Assembly (NCBI GenBank): GCA_954871525.1
Contig: OX940871.1
Span: forward strand, 19,405,086-19,469,085
From: Parietaria judaica
Lineage: Eukaryota > Streptophyta > Magnoliopsida > Rosales > Urticaceae
Direction: 5' to 3'
DNA length: 64,000 nucleotides
Positions 12,170-23,990 of the stretch are shown here, piece after piece. The translations under genes were made by a program, and so were the position numbers. Each line of letters opens with the position of its first letter. The first letter of the stretch is position 1. Below the pieces are notes generated by a model that saw nothing but the letters and a program-made list of their open reading frames with translations, did no database searches and was not told where the DNA came from.

Positions 12170-13448
12170 TGTTGTGGATTTTCTACGCAAGTATACGTAT
12201 CGAAAACAAGTAATATAATGATAAGAAAAGTCGATCCCACGGAGAATTGTTACGATTAATTTTGCTAACTACTAGTCTTTTGTCACCTTAATTTTATCTA
12301 AACAAATAATAATTGTAATATGATTAATTAACTTAAATAATGAAAATAAAGACTAAAATTGAGAACTTTGGACAAATAGAGAAATATAGAATCACAATCA
12401 ATCCTCAACACTTCACTCGATTCTTCATATCATTCCTTCGATAATCAAATTGCTACAAGTTGTTAACCAAGACCCCTAATGCATCCAAAAGAACTCTTCC
12501 GATATTCAATTCGAGTTATCTTTCCTAACTAACTCACTATATTCCTATGTGAATTAAATTATGAACGATTCATTAAGCATGTGTTCTTAACGGGTTACAC
12601 ATGTTACATAGGTATATTCCTATCCTACATAAACTCAAGACTTCCATCATAGATCATGTGTTATCCTATCTACAGCTAAACACAAATTTCCTTTTCCCAA
12701 AGTTCCTAAGGTTTACCAAATCAATTTAATTGGTGATCAAGCAATTAAAAGCATGAAGCAAAGGATAGAATAAACAAACTTAAGCAATTGTCATTAATCA
12801 AAGAAACGATAATCCAAAACGAGCTACATGTGAGTTTCGATTGCAATTCTATGAACGGTTTAGCTCATGATGAATCTAGAGCATAAACAAATCACAAAGA
12901 GAAGCATTATGGAGAAAGAAATTCAGCAAAAGAAGATGATACTAATGGAGAGAATCTCTGAAGCTCTTCGTCTCCACCGTTCTTCTTTGCGAAACCCGAT
13001 CTCCAATGGCGTTCTTCGAGTTTCCTAACCTCTTGTGATGGTTTTCTCTCCCAAAATTCGTCCCTTAATCCCTCTTTATGATTCCCTTATATAGCCTCCT
13101 CATTAGGTTAAGATTAGGATAAAAAAATCCTTAATTCGCGAAACAGTGGTGCTGGGGCACCGGAAAGTTGTGCTGGGGCACAGGCTTAATTCTGAGGTTC
13201 TTGCTGGGGCACCGAAAAAGCTGTGCCACGGCACCAAGCTGCTGCCTGTATTCTTCAATTTCGGATTTTCGGGCATGTAAAACTTTGTCCAAATGACTCG
13301 ATTCATCTTGATCTTCATTTAAATCACAATCCACTCATGTAACTCCTAAAACAAACAAAAACACTAAAAGAAACACATTAAATGGCTCTTAGATAAACAA
13401 AACGCTAAGAGAAAGTACTCAAATTATCGGTATAAAACCGACTCATCA
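12170..13448. mobile_element. Solo LTR of a second family, with 5-bp target duplication
   Basis: A block of about 1.28 kb begins TGTTGTGGATTTTC and ends ACTCATCA. It is flanked by the perfect 5-bp direct repeat ATAAC (12165-12169 and 13449-13453). It contains the AAGTCGATCCCACGGAGA motif that I recall from dispersed plant retroelement sequence, and a GCTGGGGCACCG-type microrepeat at 13150-13235. No coding frame is supported. Confidence 0.75.
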
Positions 13449-13453
13449 ATAAC

Positions 13454-14121
13454 AAGGGTTTGATCATGTTATATATCAAATATTTGGGATAAGGACTCAG
13501 TCCCTTGGGGTCACCCACTTTTGTGAAATGGAGAGGACTCCCACAAATCCACCACTAGCTACCACACGCGCGCGCCACTGCCGCTGGTAGGACGGACGAG
13601 GTAGGTCAGGTGCATACTTAATTACTACTTTTGTCAAAATTTTGAATTACTTTTTGAAATTCACTGATAAGTCATTTGATTATATCGCCAATTTGCACTT
13701 GAAACCTTCATTGAAAAGTTCCTCTCTTTTCCAGCGGTAAGTATATAAATAACGGCAACGATTAGATACGATAATTTACCAAGAACATAGTATTAAACGA
13801 TAATCGCAATTTTTGGAACAATGATCGTGTCTACCGTTTAACCCATTTTCTAAATTCACGTATTTTTAAATAATAAATTTATTCTCATTTAACTTAATTT
13901 ATATGGTTATATTATCTAAGATTATACTAATAAATTTTATGTAATCAATTGTACGATGTAATTAATAAAATAAAAACATATATATAATATATATTAAGTA
14001 TAAAAACCCTTAATAACATATATAAAACATATAAATGCATATTTATTGCTCCTTAATCATGTTTAATTGGAGCCCATTGTGTTCGCGCCGTTTTTACCTG
14101 TTATTTTATCGTGTTAATCGT
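13454..14121. other. Host DNA between insertions, no gene seen
   Basis: AT-rich non-coding sequence between the second solo LTR and the copia remnant, probably part of the hAT-like host. I see nothing else in it. Confidence 0.4.
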
Positions 14122-14822
14122 TGTTGATATTGGACTTCGTCCCTCACAAAATCAACATCCAGACCAGAAGCTAAATATTACTGCCAAATTGACAAAGTTT
14201 CTCGGCAACACTCCATTTGCACGCTCACACTCACAATAACACTTGCATACACTCAGTGTGTGAGCTTAAGCTTGACTTAGTCCGGGTGACGACCAGAACC
14301 CAGGACGGGCAAAAACACTTGCGAGAAGTCAGCCCGGGTACCGACCAGAACAAAAGACGGATAGACGTTCAACCCAGCCCGGGTGAACACATGAAGAGAA
14401 TCCGCATAGAAGGCAAGCTCAGCCCGGAGCATACGAGCAGGTAAGCTCGGGGACATAAAGACTGTCCGGGCAAGAAAGGGAAAGTCTACCCAGAGAGGAA
14501 AACGCGTAGCTTGAGGAGCAATCAAATCAAGTAAAAGATTTGACGAGATTATTTAGGGTAGTTTCCAGATTTAGTGCGATTCTGTGTGCTAGGGTTTTGC
14601 TTATGTGAGGCCTATATAAACCTCGCTGTGTACTCTGTAAACTAGAGCGAAAGAGTTTAGTCGAGTAGTCTTTGAGTCCATTATGTTTTTTTGAGTTTAT
14701 CTCTTTGTAATTGCCTTCAATATTAATCAGAGAATTTCTTCTCCCCAATTCGTGTTCTTAAGTTCGTTTGATTCGTGGTGATTATTCTTGCTATTCGCAG
14801 ATCCGTGATTTGGGATCCAACA
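14122..14822 (+). mobile_element. 5' LTR of a deleted Ty1/copia element
   Basis: The block begins TGTTGATATTGG and ends TTGGGATCCAACA, TG...CA with TGTTG/CAACA tips. It contains a promoter-like CCTATATAAACCTCG near 14612. Most of it (from about 14190) is repeated at 15958-16590. It is followed at once by a primer-binding site. Confidence 0.85.
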
Positions 14823-14824
14823 AG

Positions 14825-14836
14825 TGGTATCAGAGC
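14825..14836 (+). other. Retrotransposon primer-binding site
   Basis: TGGTATCAGAGC, the common plant initiator-Met-tRNA primer-binding site, lies two bases after the 5' LTR end. Confidence 0.85.
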
Positions 14837-14839
14837 GGA

Positions 14840-15960
14840 GCTTTCAGGACTTTCAGAACGTTCAAGAAGATCGTGGAGAATAGCACGGTGCACAGGTTGA
14901 AGGTCTTGCGTACAGACCGAGGAGGAGAATTCACTTCACAACAGTTCGGAGAGTTCTGCGACGAGGAAGGAATTCAGCGACACCTATCCGCACCCCACAT
15001 GCCTCAGCAAAATGGTGTTGTGGAACGACGAAACCGGACTGTGATGAACACAACGAGGAGCTTGCTAAAGAGTATGCAGGTTCCGGCCAGGTTTTGGGGA
15101 GAAGCAATGAGACATGCGTTCTATCTGCTTAACCGTTTGCCGACCAAGGCACTAGGAGAGTGCACTCCCTACCAGGCGTGGTACGAGAAGAAACCCCACT
15201 TAGAGCACTTGAGAGTGTTTGGGAGCACCGCACACGTGAAGACTGCGGGTCCTAATCTCAAGAAGCTGGATGATCAGAGTCAGAAGATGGTGTACCTTGG
15301 AGCAGAGGAAGGAAGCAAGGCACACAGATTCTACGATCCACAATGCGGCAGACTCCAAGTGAGAAGAGATGCAGTGTTCGAAGAAGAGATGAAGTGAGAT
15401 TGGCGCAACGAACAAGGAGAACCCGAACAGAACTTAGTGGAGTTCAGTGTCGAAGAAGACCATGTTGTTGCCGAGCAGGAACAGCCCAGAACACCCAACT
15501 CAGGAACAGTCTTGCCAGAGATGAGGGAACCTAACCCGGGAGAAAGCACCCCGGACACACCACGGACACCGAGTCCGAGCACGACCAGCCCGTCCAGCTC
15601 AGAAGATTCCTCTATTAAAGATGGACCACGAGGATTCCGACCTCTAGCCGAAGTCTACGAGCAGACACACGAGGTGGATTTAGAGGAACTCTCATTGCTT
15701 TGCGCAGAAGAGCCAGCCAACTTCCAAGAGGCAGCATCCGAACAGGAGTGGCAGGAAGTGATGAAGAAGGAGATAGAGTCCATCGATAAGAACAGGACAT
15801 GGGAGCTAACTGACCTTCCAAAAGGTCACAAATCCATTGGCCTAAAGTGGGTGTACAAGCTGAAAAAGGACAAAGAAGGGAATGTCCTTAAGCACAAGGC
15901 AAGACTGGTAGCTAAAGGCTACGTGCAGAAGAAAGGTATAGACTTCGATAAAGTCTTTGA
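14840..15960 (+). pseudogene. Ty1/copia pol remnant: integrase part plus start of reverse transcriptase
   Basis: One frame encodes the second half of a copia integrase core: LRTDRGGEF with the middle catalytic Asp, and PQQNGVVERRNRT with the catalytic Glu. Next come the FWGEA and YLLNRLPTKAL blocks, the LRVFGS and YLGAEEGSK blocks, an acidic spacer, and the beginning of reverse transcriptase (EWQEVMKKEIESI, LKWVYKLKKDKEG, KARLVAKGYVQ, GIDFDKVF). Gag, protease, the zinc finger and first Asp of integrase, the catalytic part of reverse transcriptase and RNase H are missing. There is one in-frame TGA (15395-15397) at a site where the family usually has Trp. At the 5' junction the sequence steps from the primer-site region into integrase at a short TTTCAG repeat. 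At the 3' junction reverse transcriptase runs straight into the LTR. It cannot encode a working element. Confidence 0.85.
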
Positions 15961-16590
15961 CAAAGTTTCTCGGCAACACTCCATTTGCACGCTCACACTC
16001 ACAATAACACTTGCATACACTTAGTGTGTGAGCTTAAGCTTGACTTAGTCCGGGTGACGACCAGAACCCAGGACGGGCAAAAACACTTGCGAGAAGTCAG
16101 CCCGGGTACCGACCAGAACAAAAGACGGACAGACGTTCAACCCAGCCCGGGTGAACACATCAAGAGAATCCGCATAGAAGGCAAGCTCAGCCTGGAGCAC
16201 ACGAGCAGGTCAGCTCGGGGACAGAAAGACTATCCGGGCAAGAAAGGGAAAGTCTACCCAGAGAGGAAAACGCGTAGCTTGAGGAGTAAGCAAATCAAGT
16301 CAAAGATTTGACGAGATTATTTAGGGTAGTTTCCAGATTTAGTGCGATTCTGTATGCTAGGGTTTTGCCTATGTGAGGCCTATATAAACCTAGCTGTGTA
16401 CTCTATAAACTAGAGCGAAAGAGTTTAGTCGAGTAGTCTTTGAGTCCATTAAGTTTTTTTGAGTTTATCTCTTTGTAATTGCCTTCAATATTAATCAGAG
16501 AATTTCTTCTCCCAAATTCGTGTTCTTAAGTTCGTTTGATTCGTGGTGATTATTCTTGTTATTCGCAGATCCGTGATTTGGGATCCAACA
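15958..16590 (+). mobile_element. 3' LTR of the deleted copia element, lacking its first part
   Basis: It matches 14190-14822 nearly base for base and ends in the same GGATCCAACA. The first 70 or so bases of the LTR are absent, because the deletion fused the reverse transcriptase codons to the GACAAAGTTTCTCGG point inside the LTR. No target duplication matches between 14117-14121 and 16591-16595. Confidence 0.85.
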
Positions 16591-18322
16591 CAATGTGTGT
16601 TTATATAAAATATTATGTATATATTGTGACGTGTATTGATGAGAAGGCAAGATAAAATATGGAGATAGAGAGGAACTCTTGGCTTTTTATTGATGAAGTG
16701 TCGAATACAACCATGATGTGGGAGTTTATATAGATAAAGCAATACTAGTAAAATTACTACATTACCCCAAGGAACTTGTGCTTCAAGTAAAAGCTACACA
16801 TATTAAATTAATTAAAGGCTTGCTGGAGGAGGCCCACTTGTTCAAATACGTCATGCCTTACAATTATAAGCTACACCTAAATGCTAAAACGACATGATAC
16901 AGTTCGACATCCAATTGCTTAGGCCCAACCCGAAGAAGCCCGATAAGCGGCCCATCACGAAAAGCCCACCGAAGATCTTCATCCTCATTCGGTCTACGAA
17001 GACTAGGCAACCCCGAAAAGTGGGCCCATCCTCATTCGGTCTACGACACGTCAAGGAAAAAATACTCAACTCCAAAGAACCCGAGCACCTTTACACGTGC
17101 CATATGCTCAATGAAAGAACGAGATCAAGGCTACTAGCCGTTGAGGGTGAAGAGGAATAGATACGTTGGAGAAATAAGGCTATATATACATAATACATAA
17201 TACATAGAAAGGAGACATTGGCTCATATCAACCCTTTTACTTGGCAATCTCTTTGTAATCATTCTTACGAAATCAAAGATCTTGTTTTACGCTCTGTGCA
17301 TTTTACATTCAAATCTATACGCATTTCGTCTATCCTCAAAGGATGATCTTTTCCCTAAAGAAAACCAAAATCCAATCATTTCATGACAGTTGGAACGTGA
17401 TTATTCACGTCAACAATCGTGTTTGACACGGTTGGTCCCAGATCCATTTATAGTAAACCCAGACCCGTTTAAATCGCGTCGTACCTGTTTCGTGTCGTTT
17501 CAAGCCCCAAATTGCCACCCCTGTTATATTCTCATGATCATGATAATTAAAAATTATATATTATTGCCATAGTATGTTTAATATTCAGCAAGTTAGTATC
17601 AGCCGACAGCCAATGCATCAATATTAGCTGGTCCTCTGTTGTCATATTTAGGTCAAAGCTGTGGGGAAAAAAAAAAAAACTAAGTACGTGACAATCCCAA
17701 TTATTGATCATTCTTTAACTTATTAATTCAGGCACAAATTGTATATTTAGGCATCAAATTCGACCTCGCTCTCTAGTGACCACGCAATTTAGAGACGAAT
17801 TAACGTTTTGATTTAATCAAGTCTGCCTAATCGCCACAGAAAGAAAGGCTTTTAAATACTCGAGCTAAAGAAGCCTTGAAATGAAATGACAAAACAAATA
17901 GAAATAAAATCAACATTAAATTTATTTAGGTCAAAATATATAAAATTAATTAAGTTCTTCATATATGTTTTATATATATATATATATATATATAGCAGCA
18001 TATATCTCCTTTTTTTTTTTGCAAGTATCTTCAAGTTCTTATTTCTTATTTTGTTATAGATATATGTTCTTAGCTAGAGGCGTACCTTAATTGACTGAGT
18101 TAACGGCTTCATCTAAATTCGGGCAATAATGATGAAGATATATGATAATTAAGGATGAAGACATTAAACTTATTGGTTAATTAATGACGAAATAAAAACT
18201 CTAAGGAAATAAAAACTTGAAGCATAAGTTATTACCTTGTTTTTTGTAGCATAAGTTATTATAACGATAGCTAGGTGGATAAGTCTTCTTCTACATAGTT
18301 TTGACTTTTGAGGTTGAAGGCA

Positions 18323-18324
<2 letters not shown>
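16591..18324. other. TE-derived and intergenic DNA, no gene seen
   Basis: From 16591 to about 17390 the sequence looks like an unclassified LTR-type relic, with a TATATATAC promoter-like box near 17183 and a duplicated CCTCATTCGGTCTACGA (near 16982 and 17030). From about 17524 it is AT-rich intergenic DNA with an (AT)n run at 17971-17994. There is no supported coding region. Confidence 0.45.

Positions 18325-18388
<64 letters not shown>
18325..18388. repeat. (AT)32 microsatellite upstream of the acyltransferase gene
   Basis: A 64-bp pure AT run about 270 bp before the acyltransferase start codon. Its length is likely to vary between plants. Confidence 0.95.
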
Positions 18389-18390
<2 letters not shown>

Positions 18391-18559
18391 GAGATTAGCT
18401 GTTGAAATCAACAAAATTGATCAAGGGCTACACGTCCTTCAAACTACCTATAACATTCTATGTTTCAACCCGACCAAATCCTCTAACGTGCTCATATTAT
18501 AATCCCTTAAATTACGCGCGAACGTGTTGTCGTGCTGATATAATCCCTATTACTTTGTA

Positions 18560-18568
18560 CTATAAATA
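18560..18568 (+). promoter_or_regulatory. Probable TATA box of the acyltransferase gene
   Basis: CTATAAATA lies about 95 bp upstream of the ATG at 18656, a normal plant distance given a 5' leader of some 60 bases. Confidence 0.6.
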
Positions 18569-18655
18569 TATGGCCTTGTGATTATAATCGCAGCATACTT
18601 GTAATTATCATTTCATCACATTACTCATAAGTCATAATCAGGTTGTTTCGAAGCT

Positions 18656-20148
18656 ATGGGTGACAAGGTTGAGATAGTTATGGTCTCTTCGGAGATAATC
18701 AAACCCTCGTCGGAGACGCCAAGTCACCTCCGGCGCTACAAACTCTCTTTCCTTGACCAAATTGTTCCGCCGGCTTACATGCCGATGGTTTTCTTCTTCC
18801 CCGAACACACCGGTTTTGCCAGGAGACAACTTGTTGACCGGCTCAAGATTTCAATGTCCGAGGCCTTAGCCTTGTACTACCCTCTCGCCGGACGACTCAA
18901 TGATGTGGAGCTCTGCGTCGAGTGCAACGACGAAGGCGCTCTCTTCGTTGAAGCTGATGCCGGATGCCGCCTCTCTGACGTCCTCCGAGACCCAAACCCT
19001 AGCCAGATGAACAGTTTTATCGCCGTTGAGATCGACGATGCTAGGGTTAAGGAGCTTCCCGTCGCGGTCCAAGTCACGTTCTTTGTCTGTGGTGGTATGG
19101 CTATTGGGCTCTGTGTCAACCACAAGATCACCGACGCCTTGGCGTTCTTCAAGTTCATCAACGCTTGGTCGGCGCTTGCACGCACCGACGGAGATCAGAA
19201 AAGTGTTGTGGTTCCGCCTGTGTTTGGCTCTGCGGAGCTCTTCCCCACTCTGAACCTAGGTGGCTTCAATTTGAGCACCGCGATTGAGAGGGAAAATATT
19301 GCGGCGAAACGGTTGGTTTTCGACAATGCAAAAATTTCCGATCTGAAAGTCAGGTAATTTCAAATATCAATATATGGGAGCGGGTTTAATCTTGTTAAAA
19401 TTAATTGACTATATGTGAAAATAGATTGGCTCTCTTTGTATAATATATATATATACATATATAAATCTTGATTGGCCCCACTTTTCTTTTTCTGATATAT
19501 GAGATCCTTAACAGGTACAAATTCTCCGATGAGAGCGAGCGAGGTCCGACCAGATCCGAGGCCCTCTCAGCCTTTCTATGGCAGCGCCTCGTGGCTGCAA
19601 CAAAGCCAGAAACCGGCGAGGACGAAAGGGTCTGTACACTTCTGCACGCCGTGAATGTCCGCCCGCGGATGGACCCGCCGCTCCCAGAGACTTTCTTTGG
19701 GAACGCTATGAAGCCCGCGATGTCAATGCCGTCCATGGAAGTTACAAAAGCTGAAAGCTGCGCCGCTATTCTGAAGCAGATGAGGGAATCCATCAAGCAA
19801 ATCAACCCCGAGTCGATGAAGATGCTTCAAACTCAGAGCGACCAGTATCTAAGCTTCTTGAAGCAGCGGCTTCAGCAGGTTAACACCAGAGAGATCGTGT
19901 CGATAAGCTTCACGAGCCTCTGCGGGTTTCCGATTTACGATGCCGATTTCGGGTGGGGAAAACCGGCTTACGTCTCCTCTACGAAGATGACTTACAAGAA
20001 CCTCTTTGCGTTCTTCGACAAGAAATCCGGCGACGGAGTCGAGGTTTGGGTTTATCTCAAGGAAGAAGACATGTCCAGGTTTGAAGCAGACGAAGAGTTG
20101 CTTTCTTATGTCTCGCCGAGCACACTCGATGTTTGTATCTCTGCATGA
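18656..20148 (+). CDS. BAHD-family acyltransferase (vinorine-synthase-like)
   Basis: Two exons, 18656-19353 and 19515-20148, join in phase across a GT-AG intron of 161 bp to give 443 residues, a normal BAHD length. BAHD enzymes are cytosolic and move an acyl group from acyl-CoA to an alcohol or amine of a specialised metabolite. The catalytic HxxxD motif is present as HKITD (residues 156-160), followed by the usual Ala. The structural DFGWG motif is present at 377-381 and is followed by Lys-Pro. The opening KVEIVMVSSEIIKPSSETP, the LSFLDQI block and the YYPLAGR block point to the clade that includes vinorine synthase and other acetyltransferases. Substrate cannot be read from sequence. No break or missing key residue is visible. 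It has its own TATA box and faces the reductase gene downstream tail to tail. Confidence 0.93.
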
Positions 20149-20439
20149 GACATGCAATAACCATGCACCTCGTAAGTACGTATGATCTTTACGTGGCTTT
20201 GTCTGGTTGATTGTCGTTTCATTTGTTTGGTAATCTCTTGATGAGAACCGATGAAAACATTGGTCTTTTTCATTTGATTTTATTGCAAAACTGTATGTTG
20301 TGGTTGCGATTGAAATTTGTGGTAATTCCGTATGCTGTACCATTTATGTAATCGTGTTCAAACAACTTTTTTTCTTTCATTTTTTGTTTTATTTGTCAAT
20401 TTTAACATGTCAAACTAGAGGTTTACAGGAAACTTTTTC

Positions 20440-20555
20440 AAGAACCGTCGTGAAAACCGCTGTAGCTTTACTTTCCTCGGTGGTTTAAAGAGCCAACGTC
20501 TAAACTTCACGACGGTTTTGGCTAACTGTCGTGTAATCCCCTATTTATAGTAGTG
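20440..20555 (-). mobile_element. CACTA-type transposon end fragment
   Basis: Reading the minus strand from 20555 the sequence begins CACTACTATAAATAGG, a typical En/Spm (CACTA) terminus. It holds an internal inverted repeat, AACCGTCGTGAA near 20443 with TTCACGACGGTT near 20505. No transposase is present. It lies about 300 bp past the acyltransferase stop codon. Confidence 0.5.
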
Positions 20556-20863
20556 AATTTCGTAAGACTTTTTGTGTAATATCGCAATTAATTTTTATTT
20601 TGTTGCCTTATTTTACGTTTTAACTTGAATTGAATACAAATTAAAACAATTTCTTCGACTAGTGCATGCAAAAAATCAGAGACCGTATCGACAATGACTT
20701 GACTTGAAGATGAAGTAAATACAATATATTAATTCAAATGACACATTAAGTTCCGCAGTAATCTTAAAGTTAAAGCAGTTTGAGGAAAATATATATAAAG
20801 CAACTACTCACTATATAAATTAGCTATGAAACACACACACATATATATATACAGATAGATAGA

Positions 20864-23800
20864 TTACACGTTGAGAAAGCCCATCTCTTTCAAGCTCTCA
20901 ACAGTGTCCCTAAGAATATTTTCCAACGGCGTGAATTCAAGCCCCAAACTCTTGGCCTTCTCCTTCGACACTCGAAAGCCTGGCCCCGTACGTGTTTCGC
21001 CTTCGCAACTATGTGCGAGACAATCGCATTACACCAATGAAATCTTAATAATTTTCAACTTAAAAAATATGAAAAATATAGTGCGACTTACTTTTGAGCA
21101 ATGGTCAAAGAAGGATATAGTTGATGCAGCATCTCCAAAAGCTCAGCATAGTGCAGGGTGTGAGCAGTGAGACAATATCTTCCGTTGGCTGACGGAACTT
21201 CGAAAGCCAAAATGTGAGCCAACGCAACATCTCTAACGTCGATGCACCCGTATACCTCGTTCGGATATTTATCTCGACTCCCTTTGGATAAAGAAAAAAT
21301 TAGAAATATTTTATTACAAATTACTTATAAGTACTTCAAATTTGTGAAAGGATATCAAGAAAAGGTGGAAAAAGAAGATTGTGCGCAACTATCTTGAGAG
21401 GTAGTGGGGTTAAAATCCCCCAACAATTTTTTTAAATCCTATTTACATTACTTTTTAGAAAATACAAATTAACACTTTCTATCTAGACTAAAAATATTAA
21501 ATTATCAGCCCCAAAAGTCTAAATCCTAACTTCGCCTATAGTTCAACACTCTAATATATCTATATTTCTATCTCATATTATAAGCTCCTTGATTGACATG
21601 TACATTTTGCACAACCATTATCGATTTTCGGAAAGAAATGTTCTAATAAGACAATTGATTTATGAATAGATAGATGAGTGAGAGTTAGGGAAAATGGAAT
21701 AATTATTGAAATTGGATCACTACTCTCTGGTTTCTCTCCCTCATTGTAGTCGCCGAAGGTGACCAACTCGGGTCCGAGTGTGTGTGAGCCTGTGAGGTGC
21801 TTGTGGCGTCTGATAGGCGCATGATAGGAACCAATCGCAAATCAAAAAAGTTCCAGAAAAGAATCGCAAACATAAAACACACAATTTACCAATGGAAATC
21901 TTTTTTTTTTTTAATTACTGAAAATAAAATAGAGCAGTGGATAAATCCCTTCGAGAGCAAGGTCCGAGGCTCTCAGAATGCAAGACGGCAATTTCAACTC
22001 AATTCTCACACGCCTTCAACAATCAGTCAACCTCCTCTATATAAATTACCTAATCGACTAACTCTAGGACCCACTAAATACAACTTGAACTTGAAGCCCA
22101 GTTAATCTTATGATTACTTAATTGCATAGTAAATGAAAACCTAATGACTGAATAATCATCTACTTCAAAACAACAAATAAACCCGATAATAAAAACTAGT
22201 ACTAATATTTTTAACCTAATAACACAAAATATGATCCCATCATTACCCCGCCCTCCAAATTGAGCTTGCCCTCAAGCTCAAACTCTCATCTTCGATGTCC
22301 CGCTCTCGTGGTGCTCAAGCTTTCTCGGAACATGTCGTGACTCTTATTGTCTTTGCCAACCGCTCGCTGAATCGGATCTTGAATCCTCCAACAATTTGAA
22401 AAAATCCCAAAGGCCGCACCAATTAAATCATTTGAGATTATTTCCGTCTAAATTCTCATACGCTAATTCATTCACTTTTTCATACCACTTCATTCCTTTT
22501 CTAGAAAAGAAAAGAAGAAGAACAAAAACACATATGGGGTCGGTCCAACCAATCATAGGTATCGGTCCCATCGAAATATGTCATTACTCTATGCTCGCTC
22601 GATGCGACATAGTCATGAAAATCATACATGTCCATGTGGTGGTTGGACTTAATATAGTCACGTCGTTCTTGTTTGTCCTGACCACTAGTCTGGGCACAAA
22701 CTCCATCGTCGTAATTGTGGTCTCGACTTGTGACGATTTTGTGCCCACTGCTATGTGACACCTTCATCCGTTCGTTGGCTGCTGCACACAACTCCTTCAC
22801 TGCTGCCCAACCTCCCGTAACTCGCGGTGCTGCTCCTCATCAACAAAAGATTTAGTCGGGCTTTCATCGAGCGATTCTTGTTGGACATATTTTATAATAT
22901 GCCTTCTATTCAGATGCCAATCTCACCATAAGATTATGGTTGTCCAACCTTTAAAGAATAGATCTTATTAATGTTAATCTTATATAGTTATGTATCCCAG
23001 ATATTGTAAAATAAAAAATTTCATCCCTAGTTCTTTAAGTTTTGCAATTGTGTTTTGTCATCACACAGAGTCTATGTGAGGAGATCTGACAAGCACAAAG
23101 TTAAGAACTTATATATTAGGTCCATGCTCTAGATTAGAAAGTGGGAGCTTCTAATCGAAAACGACTATTAATAAACTCAATCACTATAGGTGATGATCTA
23201 TTACCGGATCATAGTGATGGTCTTGCATTGTTGAGGACATTGGCTATGAAGTGTCTCCAAACTGGATGGATTAGACTTAGATATGAAATCATCACGTAAG
23301 CCTGTTACTGATGATAGTAAGATCAAGTCGCTTAGATGATCGGATGGAATCGGTTGATGTCCTGAAGTATCATGGACTTGTACGGTTCAACTTATATGGT
23401 CTTTGATTTAATCGTGAAAGTCCACAATCATGTTTCCCAACACTTTTATTTTGGGATCAGACAGTTGACCGTGAAAAGTTGTATAATACGATCCATCAAC
23501 GCACTTGAAGCACATGGCATCAAGATTCGACCCCCACCCCATGCAATTAATGGAGATTATTATCAATTAATTCCCCTAAATCAAGGAAAAGTGGTTCACC
23601 CTTTTACTTATAAATAGGAGCCTCATGCTCCTCATTTTATTCATTCTCTCACACCATTCTCCAGATCTTCTCTCTCTTCTTTCTCTCTCTTAAATTCGCC
23701 CCACCTTTGATCTCTGCGGCTCGCGCCTTTGTCGCCCCCAGAGCTCGCCAAGAGGGTCCGAATAAGAGTTGAGACGTTGACAGGGACTAAGCCTCGCTGG

Positions 23801-23955
23801 AAAAGTTGTTCGACATAGTCATACGCTTCGCCTAATATTTACCAGGCATCGGCCAGGACTACCCTCGTTGGTTAAAGACCCTCGCCACACGAGTCAGTCT
23901 CAACCTGCACCGTCTACCACAACACACTTGCTGGTAATACCCTCGCCACCAGCAA

Positions 23956-23990
<35 letters not shown>

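Larger units (their letters stand above)
9159..17523. mobile_element. Probable hAT-type element, filled by later insertions
   Basis: The left edge reads AGTGTGGCAATTCGAG (9161-9176). The right edge, reverse-complemented from 17523, reads CAGGGGTGGCAATTTGGG. Both share the TGGCAATT core in inverted orientation, and CAGGGGTGGCAA is a typical plant hAT terminus. After removing the two solo LTRs and the copia remnant inside, only about 1.9 kb of non-coding sequence remains, so the host would be non-autonomous. The target duplication cannot be judged because the left side is an AT microsatellite. The pairing of ends is inference. Confidence 0.35.

Noticed and set aside
18308..18502. Frame across the (AT)32 run
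   Set aside because: Microsatellite translation with no family resemblance.
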